In this document: positions 28,405 through 37,299 of the stretch, piece by piece | How the letters are laid out: each line of letters opens with the position of its first letter | How positions within the stretch are numbered: the first letter of the stretch is position 1 | Assembly (NCBI GenBank): GCA_029762625.1 | Contig: JARVGI010000002.1 | Span: 126,772-190,771 of the forward strand | DNA from: Methanomicrobiaceae archaeon | Lineage (GTDB): Archaea; Halobacteriota; Methanomicrobia; Methanomicrobiales; Methanomicrobiaceae | Length of the DNA stretch: 64,000 nt | Reading direction: 5' to 3' | Notes under the pieces: generated by a model | What the model was told of the DNA's origin: nothing | Seen by the model: the letters and a program-made list of their open reading frames with translations, nothing else | Databases searched by the model: none | Made by a program: the position numbers and the translations under genes

Positions 28405-28821
28405 TCACGACTGCGGGCAGTTCAGCTCCGCCGTGAGGTTCTGGCGCGCCGCGCGAACGGCCTGTAACTCCGGACGGATGGTCAGGAGTGCTTCTCCGGC
28501 AGTCACATCCTCGGGAAGCGATTGTATGCTGTTATCGAGGTCGTTGTACGCCGCATCGAGCTCGTCGACACGGATATCGGCGACCTGAGCTGCCGATTGC
28601 CTGACATTCTCCATGGCTGTTTCGACCTCGTCCTGAGCATCCTCGATCTCGCCCACGGAGGAGGTCACGTTGATGTTCTCATAGTTATCGAGCGTCACTC
28701 CGAGTGCTTCCAGATCCTGGCAGAGCTGTGCCTCCGCCTCTTCTTCAGAGGGTTGGGTGCATCCGGCAGCAGCGCAGGCCAGGATAAGGACCACAGAGAT
28801 GACATATATCCATGTTTTCAT
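28405..28821 (-). CDS. Secreted lipoprotein with helical domain, unknown function
   Basis: This 138-residue protein has a signal sequence ending in CAAAGC (Cys21), a lipobox-like site. The mature part is acidic and helical (EEEAEAQLCQDLEALGVTL, then EIEDAQDEVETAMENVRQSAAQVADIRVDELDAAYNDLDNSI, abbreviated) and looks like an antiparallel coiled coil. Two cysteines (CQDL and NCPQS near the end) could form a disulfide. A TATA-like AATTATATATATCC (28874-28887, minus strand) sits about 55-65 bases upstream of the ATG. It is likely a membrane-anchored extracellular protein of methanogens; the family is not recognised. Confidence 0.75.
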   Translation of the reverse strand: MKTWIYVISVVLILACAAAGCTQPSEEEAEAQLCQDLEALGVTLDNYENINVTSSVGEIEDAQDEVETAMENVRQSAAQVADIRVDELDAAYNDLDNSIQSLPEDVTAGEALLTIRPELQAVRAARQNLTAELNCPQS

Positions 28822-28887
28822 ACCTATCTCCCGAGCAGGATGACGGTACCTGCTCGATTGGGATAATAAGATAGGATATATATAATT

Positions 28888-29399
28888 ACCGCAATTCCAG
28901 ATGCCAGTTCTGTAGTGTGGTGCTCCGGGCTGTTAGCAAAGGTATTCTCCCGTCCTATCTGGCCGGCGAATACACCTGGAGAGGTCCGTCTACGAGACCA
29001 TGGGTGTCATCATTCCAATTATTGGTACGCGGTTTCCCGTCCGACAACCTTGCGGTCCTCCCCAACGCCCCCTTCCCTGCCGGTTGACCCTGACGATTGA
29101 CGCCCGGATCACGCGTTCCTGCTGGCAATACCGTGTATCCTCCGCTTTGCAACGATGCAATCGCCGAAGGTAATCGTATTGGGGGCGCTCAACGCCGCCA
29201 TCTCCCCCCTGCATCCGGGGGTCGCGTTCCGCTCGGGGAGCCGGCGACCGCAATAGGACTGCCGTGCTCACCAGCGGCAGCGATAATCTCCCCGCATCCG
29301 TGTAACAACACTCTTCTCAGCATCGCGGTGCGGCTGCGACAAAATCCTCCCGATTTCCGATGACCGGAGTATCGAGAAAGCTCCATAACATCCAGTTTG
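28888..29399. other. Intergenic region, 512 bases
   Basis: Short overlapping frames exist, but none has a ribosome site, a recognisable motif or consistent codon character. It lies beyond the 3' end of the broken ClC gene and may be decayed sequence. Confidence 0.45.
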
Positions 29400-30638
29400 T
29401 TATTCGGGCGTGCGCTCCTGCAGTGCAAAGACCCGTACGAGCGACACCGTGATATTTGCGGTAACCACGGCAAGGCCAATCGGAACCATTGCCTCCGGGC
29501 TTATTCCCACCGTGCCGAACGCGATCAGTACCATGGCAATCGGTGCGGTGAGGTACGCGCCGGGTACCGCAGCGAGCATCGCTCCCACACAAAGTGCGAC
29601 CGGGATATCGGGGAACAGTGTGTGTACCAAGAGTCCTGCGGTCCCTCCAATGAAGATCATGGGGAAGACCAGACCACCAAGAAAACCGCTCGATTGGCTC
29701 AGCGCAACTGCGAACATTTTGGCAATCAGGATTGCGGCAACGAAGCCGGCCCCTAATGCGGCAGAAATCTGAAGTTCGGTAGCAAGCTGGCTGCTGCCGC
29801 CGGTCGCCGTGAGGGGGAGCGCACATGCGATGAGGCCGACCAGCGCACCGCCGATGCTCCCACGTACAAGAGGATTGGAAATACGCTCGAATGCGGCAGC
29901 GACCACCTTACTGATGAGGGCAAATCCTATCAGTACGAATGCAGACAACACGCCGAGCAGCGCTCCTATCAGCAGATGAATAGTGTGGAACTCAAACGTC
30001 GGAAGTGGATAGGAACCCAGTATCGTACTCCCTGTTATGCCGAAGAACATGACAAACCCTACCGTCGCTCCGAACAGTTCGGGGATGAACGCGGCCAGCT
30101 AATACCGCTTCGGGGTCGGTGCGAGTTCAGAGGCAAGAACTGTCGCAAACAGGGGAGCGGCAAAAGCGCCTCCAAGTCCACTCGCCATCCCGGTGAGAGT
30201 ATACTCCTGTTTTACTTCTTCATCCGATATTCCCAGGCGGGCCACGAGCCATGAGCCAAACCCGCCAGCCATCACGACAAGGCCGAATGAAGGGCCCAGA
30301 CTTGCGCCGGTAATGAGTGACACCACCGATACCGCAACCCAGTACGGGGCCGTTCCGATATCGATCCATGCCTGCTGAGCGATCTCTACCGCCCCCGGAA
30401 CCTTTGGGGGAATCCTCCATATATTGCGGAGCACGGCAACCGTAAGCCCCCCGAGGGCTGTCAATGGTATCCACCACCATTTTCCGGTCCACCAGCCGGT
30501 ACCGGAATCACCAATGAACAGGCCGGTGCCTGTATCGATGATTCCCATGAAGACGAGGGCCCACACGCCGCCAGCCACACCGAGCACGAAGGCAAGAAGG
30601 AGCAGTTTTTGATACCATGATTGGTCAACCGGAAGCAT
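29400..30638 (-). pseudogene. ClC-type chloride channel/antiporter gene interrupted by an in-frame TAG
   Basis: Reading from the ATG at 30638, the frame gives about 179 residues with helices and the motif TGASLGPSFGLVVMAGG, then a TAG at 30099-30101. The same frame then continues with no break for 232 codons (LAAFIPELFGATVGFVMFFG, later SGFLGGLVFPMIFIGGTAG, the GxFxP-like motif, and ISPEAMVPIGLAVVTANI) to a stop at 29400. Together they make a normal ClC/YfeO-like protein of about 412 residues. The usual gating Glu of the GREGP motif is not evident. Other genes here (atpB and atpE of cluster 1) end in TAG, so amber readthrough or pyrrolysine is unlikely; a nonsense mutation is simplest. Confidence 0.8.
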
Positions 30639-30714
30639 ATCTCACTCCTCTTACCCTTTCCACGCCCTCTTTCTCGTCGGACGACCGGAAGATTACGATC
30701 CCGGAGGCCGTCTT

Positions 30715-31194
30715 TTATGCGGGAACCGTTGCACTGATGCCGAAGGCCTCGGCGATCTCGTCGAGGACCGCCTTTTCCGGGTCGCTCACCGCAACACCAT
30801 GCTCTTTTGCCGCTTCGGCAACCTTCTGACCTATCGCCAGTGCCCACTTCTTATAGGCCATTGCCTCGTCGGGAGATACCCTGGACAACGCTGCGGAAGC
30901 GGACTTCGCTGCCTCGATGGTCGTATTCCGATAGTCCGTCTGGTCATGCCTCAACAGACCCTGTTGTTCTTTCACCAGCGCCTTCTCCTCTGATTGCATC
31001 TCGGCGGATACCAGGCCGACCAGAGCACTCCCGCTTTCTGCTGCCAGCTTCATAGGTTCCTGGATCATGGCTTTCGTCTCGCCCCATGCGCCCAGTACCG
31101 ATGGTGCTGCCGCAATTACTGTCATTGAGATCGCGAACGGCAGACGTACGAGGTTCTTCCATTCGTCCTCCGTAAAATTCTCCTTAAGTTCCAT
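30715..31194 (-). CDS. Hypothetical protein with one hydrophobic segment
   Basis: This 159-residue protein begins MELKENFTEDEWKNLVRLPFAISMTVIAAAPSVLGAWGETKAM (abbreviated). It has a modest hydrophobic stretch (about residues 18-37), then a long soluble helical region (EMQSEEKALVKEQQGLL, then AKSASAALSRVSPDEAMAYKKWALAIGQKVAEAAKEHG, abbreviated). GGGGATGG precedes the chosen ATG at 31194; the frame extends to 31275. The pattern recalls small methanogen proteins seen beside DUF6325 and stress genes, but I cannot name a family. Confidence 0.7.
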   Translation of the reverse strand: MELKENFTEDEWKNLVRLPFAISMTVIAAAPSVLGAWGETKAMIQEPMKLAAESGSALVGLVSAEMQSEEKALVKEQQGLLRHDQTDYRNTTIEAAKSASAALSRVSPDEAMAYKKWALAIGQKVAEAAKEHGVAVSDPEKAVLDEIAEAFGISATVPA

Positions 31195-31374
31195 GTTCCA
31201 TCCCCGGCAGTTCTGGTGCATACATGGTATAAGAAAATTTCTGCAAATCACACGAATCCAGTTGAAACGGCACATAAGCGTTCAATTTGGCCGCACAGAT
31301 GCGTGCCCGTCCGGTTTCCCCATTCTCCGTCATCTCCATCGAGAGGGGCGCAGGAATAGCAACCGTTTCTATGC

Positions 31375-32700
31375 TCACTTCAGGTCCGCTGACCCGGAAC
31401 GGTCATATGAGCCGTATTTCGCACTATCGATGGCGCCTCCCCGCCGGCCGGGTAGCTCCGCCACCTCCTCGTTCTCGGGTGCGCCTGAATGGAGTGCCTC
31501 TGCATGGCGTGCGTAGCGCCGGATCGCAGGATTTGCCGAGATACCGTGGGCGAACACGCTCAGGGTGACCGTGGCCATGACGGCCAGCGAAATGGTCTGC
31601 ATACCGGGGAGCGTTCCCGCCTCTTCGAGCACGGTGAGCAGCAGCACGATGGAGGCGAGGCCCCGGGGGCCGAACCATCCCAGGAACAGGACAGTAGCGG
31701 TGCCCAGGTGGGTGCCGATCATGGCGATGGCCACCGGCAGCATGCGGACGAGGGTAAGGCTCAGCACCGCATAGAGGGCCACGATGATGCTGAAATTCTG
31801 TATCAGGAGGTAGGAGAGGATCCCGAGGATGAAGAAGATGGCATGGCCGAGGATCTCGCCTTCGGCTTTGGTGAAGTCGACGAGCGATCGGACGATGTGT
31901 TGATACACCGCACCGGCAGTAAAGCCAGCGATAAACGCGGCGATGAAACCGGATGCCCCCAGAACATCCGCACCGATCCAGGCGATGATGGCGATGCCCA
32001 TCAGGGCGATCCACTCGTAGGTCTGCTCCATCCACCCCCATTCCACCGCCCTGTTCACCACCCATCCCCCGGCAAGTCCGACCGTTACCCCCACGATCAC
32101 CGCCAGCCCGATCTGGACGATTGCGGAGACGATCCAGAACCCGGGGGTGAGCTGCAGCTCTTCGGTGATGGCGATTGTCACCAGGACGGTGATGACGGGG
32201 ATCACCGCACCGTCGTTGAGGCCCGCCTCCACATTGAGCGCCTGGCGTATCCGCAGTGGCACCTTTTTGCTGGACACGATGGCCTCGCCGAGCGCCGCAT
32301 CGGTGGGTGCGAGAAGGCAGGCGAGGATTCCCGCCTCAAGCAGGGTGAGATCGGAAAAGAGCAGGACACCCACCACGATACCGGCGGCGATGGTCAGGGG
32401 CAGCCCGATTCCGAGCAGGCGGGCGGGGAGATCGCGGCTCCCCTTCAGTGCACGGAGGTTGATGCGCGACGCATCGGAGAACAGCGTGAGCACCAGGGCG
32501 ATCTCGGCGATGAGGAGCACAAACTCTCTCTCGGCGGTCAGGGTGACGAGATCGATGCCGCCCGGGCCGAGCAGCAGGCCTGCGGCGAGAAACACCATCG
32601 GTGCGGTGATAATCGTGTCCTCGATCCGGCGGGAGACGAGGCTGAAGAGGAAGAGCACCGCCACAAAGGCGGCGAGGAAGATGATGACTTCTTCTGCCAT
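31375..32700 (-). CDS. NhaP-type Na+(K+)/H+ antiporter (CPA1 family)
   Basis: This 441-residue protein has about 12-13 membrane helices. Conserved motifs include LAAGLLLGPGGIDL in the first third, CLLAPTDAALGEAIVSS with the helix-break TD, and NVEAGLNDGAVIPVITVLV with the Asn-Asp ion-site pair of electroneutral CPA1 exchangers. A GWFGPRGLASIVLLLTVLE segment near the end matches the FxPRGLAS motif. It probably expels Na+ or K+ in exchange for H+. It has no regulatory TrkA domains. It faces the same way as the BASS gene, about 100 bases apart. In a Na+-driven methanogen it would link the Na+ and H+ gradients. Confidence 0.93.
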   Translation of the reverse strand: MAEEVIIFLAAFVAVLFLFSLVSRRIEDTIITAPMVFLAAGLLLGPGGIDLVTLTAEREFVLLIAEIALVLTLFSDASRINLRALKGSRDLPARLLGIGLPLTIAAGIVVGVLLFSDLTLLEAGILACLLAPTDAALGEAIVSSKKVPLRIRQALNVEAGLNDGAVIPVITVLVTIAITEELQLTPGFWIVSAIVQIGLAVIVGVTVGLAGGWVVNRAVEWGWMEQTYEWIALMGIAIIAWIGADVLGASGFIAAFIAGFTAGAVYQHIVRSLVDFTKAEGEILGHAIFFILGILSYLLIQNFSIIVALYAVLSLTLVRMLPVAIAMIGTHLGTATVLFLGWFGPRGLASIVLLLTVLEEAGTLPGMQTISLAVMATVTLSVFAHGISANPAIRRYARHAEALHSGAPENEEVAELPGRRGGAIDSAKYGSYDRSGSADLK

Positions 32701-32798
32701 TTCATCACGAAATCATCCGGATATTCTTATTTCTTGTCGCTGCTCGTGCGCATGTCACGAACCCGGTCGTCTCATCATGGTGTGTGTAATTTCCTCCT

Positions 32799-33710
32799 TT
32801 ATCCAGTCGGCAATTTTTTCGGTGTTTTTTCCTCGGGGACGGCGTTTAACGCCACCTCCGCCCGCTTACCCAGTTCACCCCCGATGAACATCAGCACCAC
32901 GAGCCCCGCCAGCCCCACGACGAGCACCATGACGAGAACGTCAGGGTCGGTAAAGTTGAGCCCGGCGACGGCGGTTGCCGCACCGAGGTTGCGCTGGGCG
33001 GTCCCCAGCCCCATCACCCGTTTTGTACTCCCCTCGCGGCCGCCAAAGACATAGCCGATGATGAATGCTGCGATCAGGAAGATGATGGATGCAATGATGG
33101 CAGTGCTGCCGATCACCCCGGCGAGCTCAGGGAAGTAGCCCACAAAGAAGGCGACGATCAGCACGATCAGGGCGAGACTTGATGCCTGGGACATGAGCGG
33201 TGCAACACTCGCTGCAACCTCCTCGTAGCGGGCCCGGATCAGGAGACCGATGAACAGGGGGATGAGCATCAGGAAGATGAGCGACCGGGCGATGTCCCAT
33301 GCATTGATCGCCACACCGGTAATCAGCCTGGGAAGGAGAAGTGGAAGATAACCTATGGTCACCACCATGAGGAGCACCATCAGCCCCACCGAAAACGCAG
33401 GATCCCCCTTCGCCACCTGCGTCAGTTTGGGCAGGAACGGGGCACCTGCGGAGAGGGCGACGAGAAGCAGGCCAATGGTGAGCCCCTGGGTGAGGGGAAA
33501 GGCGGCGAGCAGTGTGATCGCCACGATGGGAACGAGGATGAAATTCGCAACCAGTGCCTGCAGTACAAGGCGTATATTTCTCAGCGGCTTTAGGATCTGC
33601 GGCACCGTCAGGGTGAGCCCCATGGAGAGCATGCTGCAGATCACAAACACAAGCACGGCGAGCTGCCCGAAGATGAGGATAAAATCGGTTAAGGATAGTG
33701 TCTCCACCAT
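32799..33710 (-). CDS. Bile acid:sodium symporter (BASS) family transporter 1
   Basis: This 303-residue protein has about nine to ten helices. SMLSMGLTLTVPQIL near the start and GLGTAQRNLGAATAVAGLNF (the crossover RNLGAA motif) are characteristic of the BASS/SBF fold. The substrate is unknown; relatives carry organic anions with Na+. GAGGTG lies before the ATG at 33710. It follows a truncated DUF1254 gene by 24 bases, probably on the same transcript. A second, diverged BASS gene lies at 43925-44824. Confidence 0.9.
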   Translation of the reverse strand: MVETLSLTDFILIFGQLAVLVFVICSMLSMGLTLTVPQILKPLRNIRLVLQALVANFILVPIVAITLLAAFPLTQGLTIGLLLVALSAGAPFLPKLTQVAKGDPAFSVGLMVLLMVVTIGYLPLLLPRLITGVAINAWDIARSLIFLMLIPLFIGLLIRARYEEVAASVAPLMSQASSLALIVLIVAFFVGYFPELAGVIGSTAIIASIIFLIAAFIIGYVFGGREGSTKRVMGLGTAQRNLGAATAVAGLNFTDPDVLVMVLVVGLAGLVVLMFIGGELGKRAEVALNAVPEEKTPKKLPTG

Positions 33711-33734
33711 GCGTATTGCACCTCTTCCATGCGC

Positions 33735-33962
33735 TCACTCCATCGACCGTATGGGCGGCAGGTACCGGCAGGTCTTCGCATCGACCAGCTCATGGGCATG
33801 GCCAAAGGTATTGACCGGCGCACCCATGGGCACTGCCGAGTTCGTGCCCATCTTGTAGATCGTTCCCATGCTCTCAATGAGCGGGAAACCGTAGACAAAA
33901 GCGTCCTTTGCGAGGGCCGGGAATTCTTCTGCGGTGGTTTGTTGTACTTGTGAACCTCTCAT
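33735..33962 (-). pseudogene. Truncated N-terminus of a DUF1254 protein
   Basis: Its 75 residues contain DAFVYGFPLIESMGTIYKM and NTFGHAHELVDAKTCR, the start of DUF1254 proteins (normally over 400 residues with a following DUF1214 domain). The frame then ends PPIRSME at 33735, just before the expected conserved PNxDTLYS region. The 5' signals are intact: TTATATAAAA (minus strand, near 34027-34036) and GAGGAGAGAGACC before the ATG. It looks like a 3' deletion that put the promoter in front of the BASS gene. Confidence 0.7.
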
Positions 33963-34092
33963 CGGTCTCTCTCCTCAATTTCTTGATCACGGGAGATTTT
34001 TCGGATCTGTTCTGAACTATTCTGAGTTTTATATAATTATTGGGGGTACTTCAGGGAGAACCGTTCGGCTACACATAATCAAATTCCGGCGG

Positions 34093-34725
34093 TCAGTGCC
34101 CCCCCAGCACCACCCCGAACACATCGGCGGCACCGCCGAAGATGAGCTGGACGGCGAGGGCGGCGAGAAAGATCCCCAGCACCTTCTCCATCACCAGGAT
34201 GCGCTCGTGGGTGAGGTAGCGGTCGAGGCCGTGGGAGCCGAGAAAGATGGCGTAGTCGATGATCGCCACCACGAGCACCATCCCGGCGAGCAGGAGCAGC
34301 TGGACGGGGTCCGTCGACTCCGCGGAGAAGACGGTCAGGGCCACGATGCCGATGGGGTTGAGGAGCAGGGGGATGCCCATGGGGTAGATAGCCATCTGCA
34401 GGAGCTTCTCCTCGGGAACCGGCCCCTGCTTTCCATTCTCTCCCCGGGAGAGCACCATGGAGAGGGCCAGGACGAGGAGGATGATCCCGCCGGCGACGGC
34501 GAGTGCGCCCCGGGAGAAGTGCAGGATGCGCATGAGCAGCGCACCGGTGAAGAGCAGGAGGATGGAAACGATTGCGGCGGTCTGGACGCATTTTGCGGCC
34601 ACCTTTTTCTGCAGTGAGGGGTCCGCGTCCTTCGTTGCCGCCATGTAGACGAGCAGCACCTTGACCGGCCCCATCCCGATGAAGATGATCAAAAAGAGGT
34701 CGATGAGGGGGAGTTCGGTTGCCAT
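34093..34725 (-). CDS. marC: MarC family membrane protein
   Basis: This 210-residue protein with six helices has the MarC pattern: FLIIFIGMGPVKVLLVYMAAT at the start (the usual NP is here GP), HFSRGALAVAGGIILLVLAL in the middle, AIYPMGIPLLLNPIGIVAL (the second inverted repeat) and a C-terminal GIFLAALAVQLIFGG. MarC proteins are integral membrane proteins of unknown transport role. The gene stands on the same strand as the downstream BASS and DUF1254 genes, with about 130 bases between, and 90 bases after the sulfatase gene. Confidence 0.88.
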   Translation of the reverse strand: MATELPLIDLFLIIFIGMGPVKVLLVYMAATKDADPSLQKKVAAKCVQTAAIVSILLLFTGALLMRILHFSRGALAVAGGIILLVLALSMVLSRGENGKQGPVPEEKLLQMAIYPMGIPLLLNPIGIVALTVFSAESTDPVQLLLLAGMVLVVAIIDYAIFLGSHGLDRYLTHERILVMEKVLGIFLAALAVQLIFGGAADVFGVVLGGH

Positions 34726-34815
34726 TATCGACCTTCCCCTCGCATCATCGCCCCTGTCGGTGTGGTGGGTTCATCCATGGAGACATGGCTTCGTTCCCGC
34801 TTCAGGCCACGGGCA

Positions 34816-37164
34816 TCAGTCCCGCATCACCCAGGCCGTGACCTCCTTCTCGAAGTCGATGTAGGCCTCGCCGCTCACGTCCACTGCCACCCGCTCGATG
34901 GTTCCGCCTGAAAAAGCGAAGGGGGCGGCGTAGTCCGGCGATACCGGGGACCCGCTGTCGCGGCCGACGCAGAGACCGTCGCCGGTGAGGGAAAAGTATC
35001 CCGGCTGGGTTTTGATCCGTCCCCCTCCTACCTTTTTTGTGTCGATGTAGAGCGTGAGGGTGCCCACCGCGCTTCTGGTTTCCGTATCCTCCCCGTCCCT
35101 GGCGAATTCCGCGGTGAAGACGTGCCGTCCGGTGGACACGGCGACATTTGAGGAGATCTTCTGGATGGCGTCCCCGAGCCAGTTGTAGACATAGTGCAGG
35201 CGTCCGTCGGCGATGTACAGGCTGTGGCCGCCGGCCACACCTCCGTGGGCAAACAGCACACCCTGGACATCCGGGCCGTCGATGACCAAACCTGCGGCGA
35301 TGGTGTACGACCGCCCGCGGATGTTGACGGCCACCGACTCGGGAACCTCGGCGGTGCCCGGGTAGTAGATATACCGGTTTCTCGGGCTGGAAGGCTGGGG
35401 TCGCGGCGTGTTGAGGAGCTCCAGCGCGCTGCGGTCATCGAGCGGCATTCCGTGGTAGAGGCCTGCATAGTAGAACCAGAGCCTCTTGAGGAGCTCGAGC
35501 ATATCGGGATTCTGCTCTGCAATGTTCTGCATCTGGGCGCGGTCCTCGTTCAGGTTATACAGCTCCCAGACATCGTGTTCGAAGTTGCCCCAGCCCGAGA
35601 GAGGCGGGTGAAGGGTGTTTGCCAGCCAGCCCTGGTGATAGAGTGCCCGCATGCCCAGCATGGCATAGAACTGGGTCTTCCGACCCGGCGCGTCGGGATC
35701 GGTAAAGCTGGCCTTGAAACTCTCCCCCTCGATCGGGCTCTGGGTGTAGCCCTTCAGCACCGACGGCGGCTCGATTCCCAGCATTTCGTAGAGGGTGGGG
35801 ATGATGTCCACGGCGTGGATATAACAGTGGCGGATCTCGCCGCGGGCCCCGATGCCGCGGGGCCACGCAACCAGGCACATATCCGCGACCCCGCCCTCGT
35901 ACCCGGCGAACCGTTTCCAGTACGGAAACGGGGTGTCGAACGCCCATGCCCATCCGGTGCAGTAGTGGTTGTAGGTCTTGGGCCCCCCGAGCTCGTCGAT
36001 GTGGGGGAGGTTTGCCTCGACCGTATCCGGTACATTGTTGAAGAACTTGTTCTCATTGAACGAGCCGCTGGGACCACCCTCGGCACTGGCGCCGTTGTCG
36101 GAGACAACGACGATGATGGTATTGTCAAGCTGCCCGGACTCTTCGAGATAGTCGATGATTCGCCCGATCTGGGCGTCGGTATAGGTGACAAAGCCCGCAT
36201 ACACCTCGGCCATGCGGATGAACAGCTTCTTTTCGTCCTCGTTCAATGCATCCCAGGGCGCTACGAAGTCGAGAGCAGGCCAGGGCTGGCCGTCGGGCCC
36301 GGTCGTCGCCGGCTCGCCGTGGGGATTGATGAGAGAGAGTTCGGTAGCCTCCGGCAACAGCCCCATCTTCTTCTGGTTTTTTAGGATCTGCTCCCGGATC
36401 TCCTCGTAGCCCATATCGAACCGGCCCCGGTACCGGTCGGCCCACTCCTTGAAGACATGGTGCGGGGCGTGGGCGCAGCCGGGGCAGAAATACATGAACC
36501 ATGGCTTTTCGGGAGCGATGGTCCTCGAGTCGCGGATGAACTCGATCGCTTTTTCGGCGATATCTTTCGAGAAGTGGTAGCCCTCGTCCGGCCGATACGG
36601 TTGTTCCATCGGGTGGTTGTCGTAGACGAGATCGGGGTACCACTGGTTGGTCTCCCCTCCCAAAAAGCCGTAGTAGCGCTCGAATCCCCGCCCGAGCGGC
36701 CAGCGTCCCTTCCACGCGGACATGTCGGTCTCCTCTCCCGGGGTCAGGTGCCACTTGCCGACGGCGTAGGTGTTCCAGCCCCGTTCATTCAGCACCTCCG
36801 AGATAAACCCGTTTTCGAAGGGAATACGGGCGGAAAGCCCCGGAAATCCGGCGGAAGCCTCCGTGATGCAGGCCATGTTGTTGCTGGTGGCGTTGCGCCC
36901 GGTGAGCAGAGAGGAGCGGGTGGGCGAACAGAGCGCCGTGGTGTGAAAATTGCTGTACCGTATACCGTTATCGGCGATACGCTGCATGGTGGGCGTCTCG
37001 ATGGGCCCCCCGAATACGTCCATGGCCCCGTAGCCCACGTCATCCCAGACGATCATCAGGATGTTGGGGGATCCCTCCGGTGCCTGCGGCTGCAGGAAGG
37101 AGTCCCAGTCCGGCACCGAATCCCGGATATCGAGATTGATCGTGCCCTTGAATTGATTTGCCAT
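34816..37164 (-). CDS. Arylsulfatase with formylglycine-type active site
   Basis: This 782-residue sulfatase shows the sulfatase signature C79-S-P-T-R83 followed by SSLLTGRN. The preceding Asp pair for the metal lies in IVWDDVGYGAMDVFGG (residues 38-53), and GKWHL (about residue 137) carries the Lys/His ligands. The Cys must be converted to formylglycine for activity. Residues from about 620 form a beta-rich C-terminal domain (VAVNIRGRSYTIAAGLVID and on) like a sugar- or lectin-type module. No signal peptide is visible, so it is probably cytoplasmic. GGGGGATGATAG precedes the ATG, and a TATA element lies at 37224-37235. A maturase gene lies at 22.7-23.9 kb. Substrate is unknown. Confidence 0.94.
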   Translation of the reverse strand: MANQFKGTINLDIRDSVPDWDSFLQPQAPEGSPNILMIVWDDVGYGAMDVFGGPIETPTMQRIADNGIRYSNFHTTALCSPTRSSLLTGRNATSNNMACITEASAGFPGLSARIPFENGFISEVLNERGWNTYAVGKWHLTPGEETDMSAWKGRWPLGRGFERYYGFLGGETNQWYPDLVYDNHPMEQPYRPDEGYHFSKDIAEKAIEFIRDSRTIAPEKPWFMYFCPGCAHAPHHVFKEWADRYRGRFDMGYEEIREQILKNQKKMGLLPEATELSLINPHGEPATTGPDGQPWPALDFVAPWDALNEDEKKLFIRMAEVYAGFVTYTDAQIGRIIDYLEESGQLDNTIIVVVSDNGASAEGGPSGSFNENKFFNNVPDTVEANLPHIDELGGPKTYNHYCTGWAWAFDTPFPYWKRFAGYEGGVADMCLVAWPRGIGARGEIRHCYIHAVDIIPTLYEMLGIEPPSVLKGYTQSPIEGESFKASFTDPDAPGRKTQFYAMLGMRALYHQGWLANTLHPPLSGWGNFEHDVWELYNLNEDRAQMQNIAEQNPDMLELLKRLWFYYAGLYHGMPLDDRSALELLNTPRPQPSSPRNRYIYYPGTAEVPESVAVNIRGRSYTIAAGLVIDGPDVQGVLFAHGGVAGGHSLYIADGRLHYVYNWLGDAIQKISSNVAVSTGRHVFTAEFARDGEDTETRSAVGTLTLYIDTKKVGGGRIKTQPGYFSLTGDGLCVGRDSGSPVSPDYAAPFAFSGGTIERVAVDVSGEAYIDFEKEVTAWVMRD

Positions 37165-37223
37165 CTATCATCCCCCCATATACTGTGATGCCAGCATTGG
37201 ATGGTGGTTGATACCATTCGGTG

Positions 37224-37235
37224 ATATATATATTT
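37224..37235 (-). promoter_or_regulatory. Putative promoter of the arylsulfatase gene
   Basis: AAATATATATAT on the minus strand lies 60-71 bases upstream of the ATG at 37164. A leader of about 35 bases containing GGGGGATGATAG is predicted. Confidence 0.5.
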
Positions 37236-37299
37236 CCCGCCCCATGCATGGGTGCAGCGCGGGCGGCCCCGTTTGCGCGCAGCCTCTCACCAATATCCT

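Noticed and set aside
30099-30101. Pyrrolysine decoding of the TAG in the ClC gene
   Set aside because: Normal-length proteins in the same window end in TAG (atpB and atpE of cluster 1, and the gene ending at 51730), so TAG acts as a common stop.
31489-33054. 521-codon plus-strand open frame
   Set aside because: It is antisense to the NhaP and BASS genes; the translation is Asp/Gly/His-rich without structure. High GC makes long antisense frames common here.
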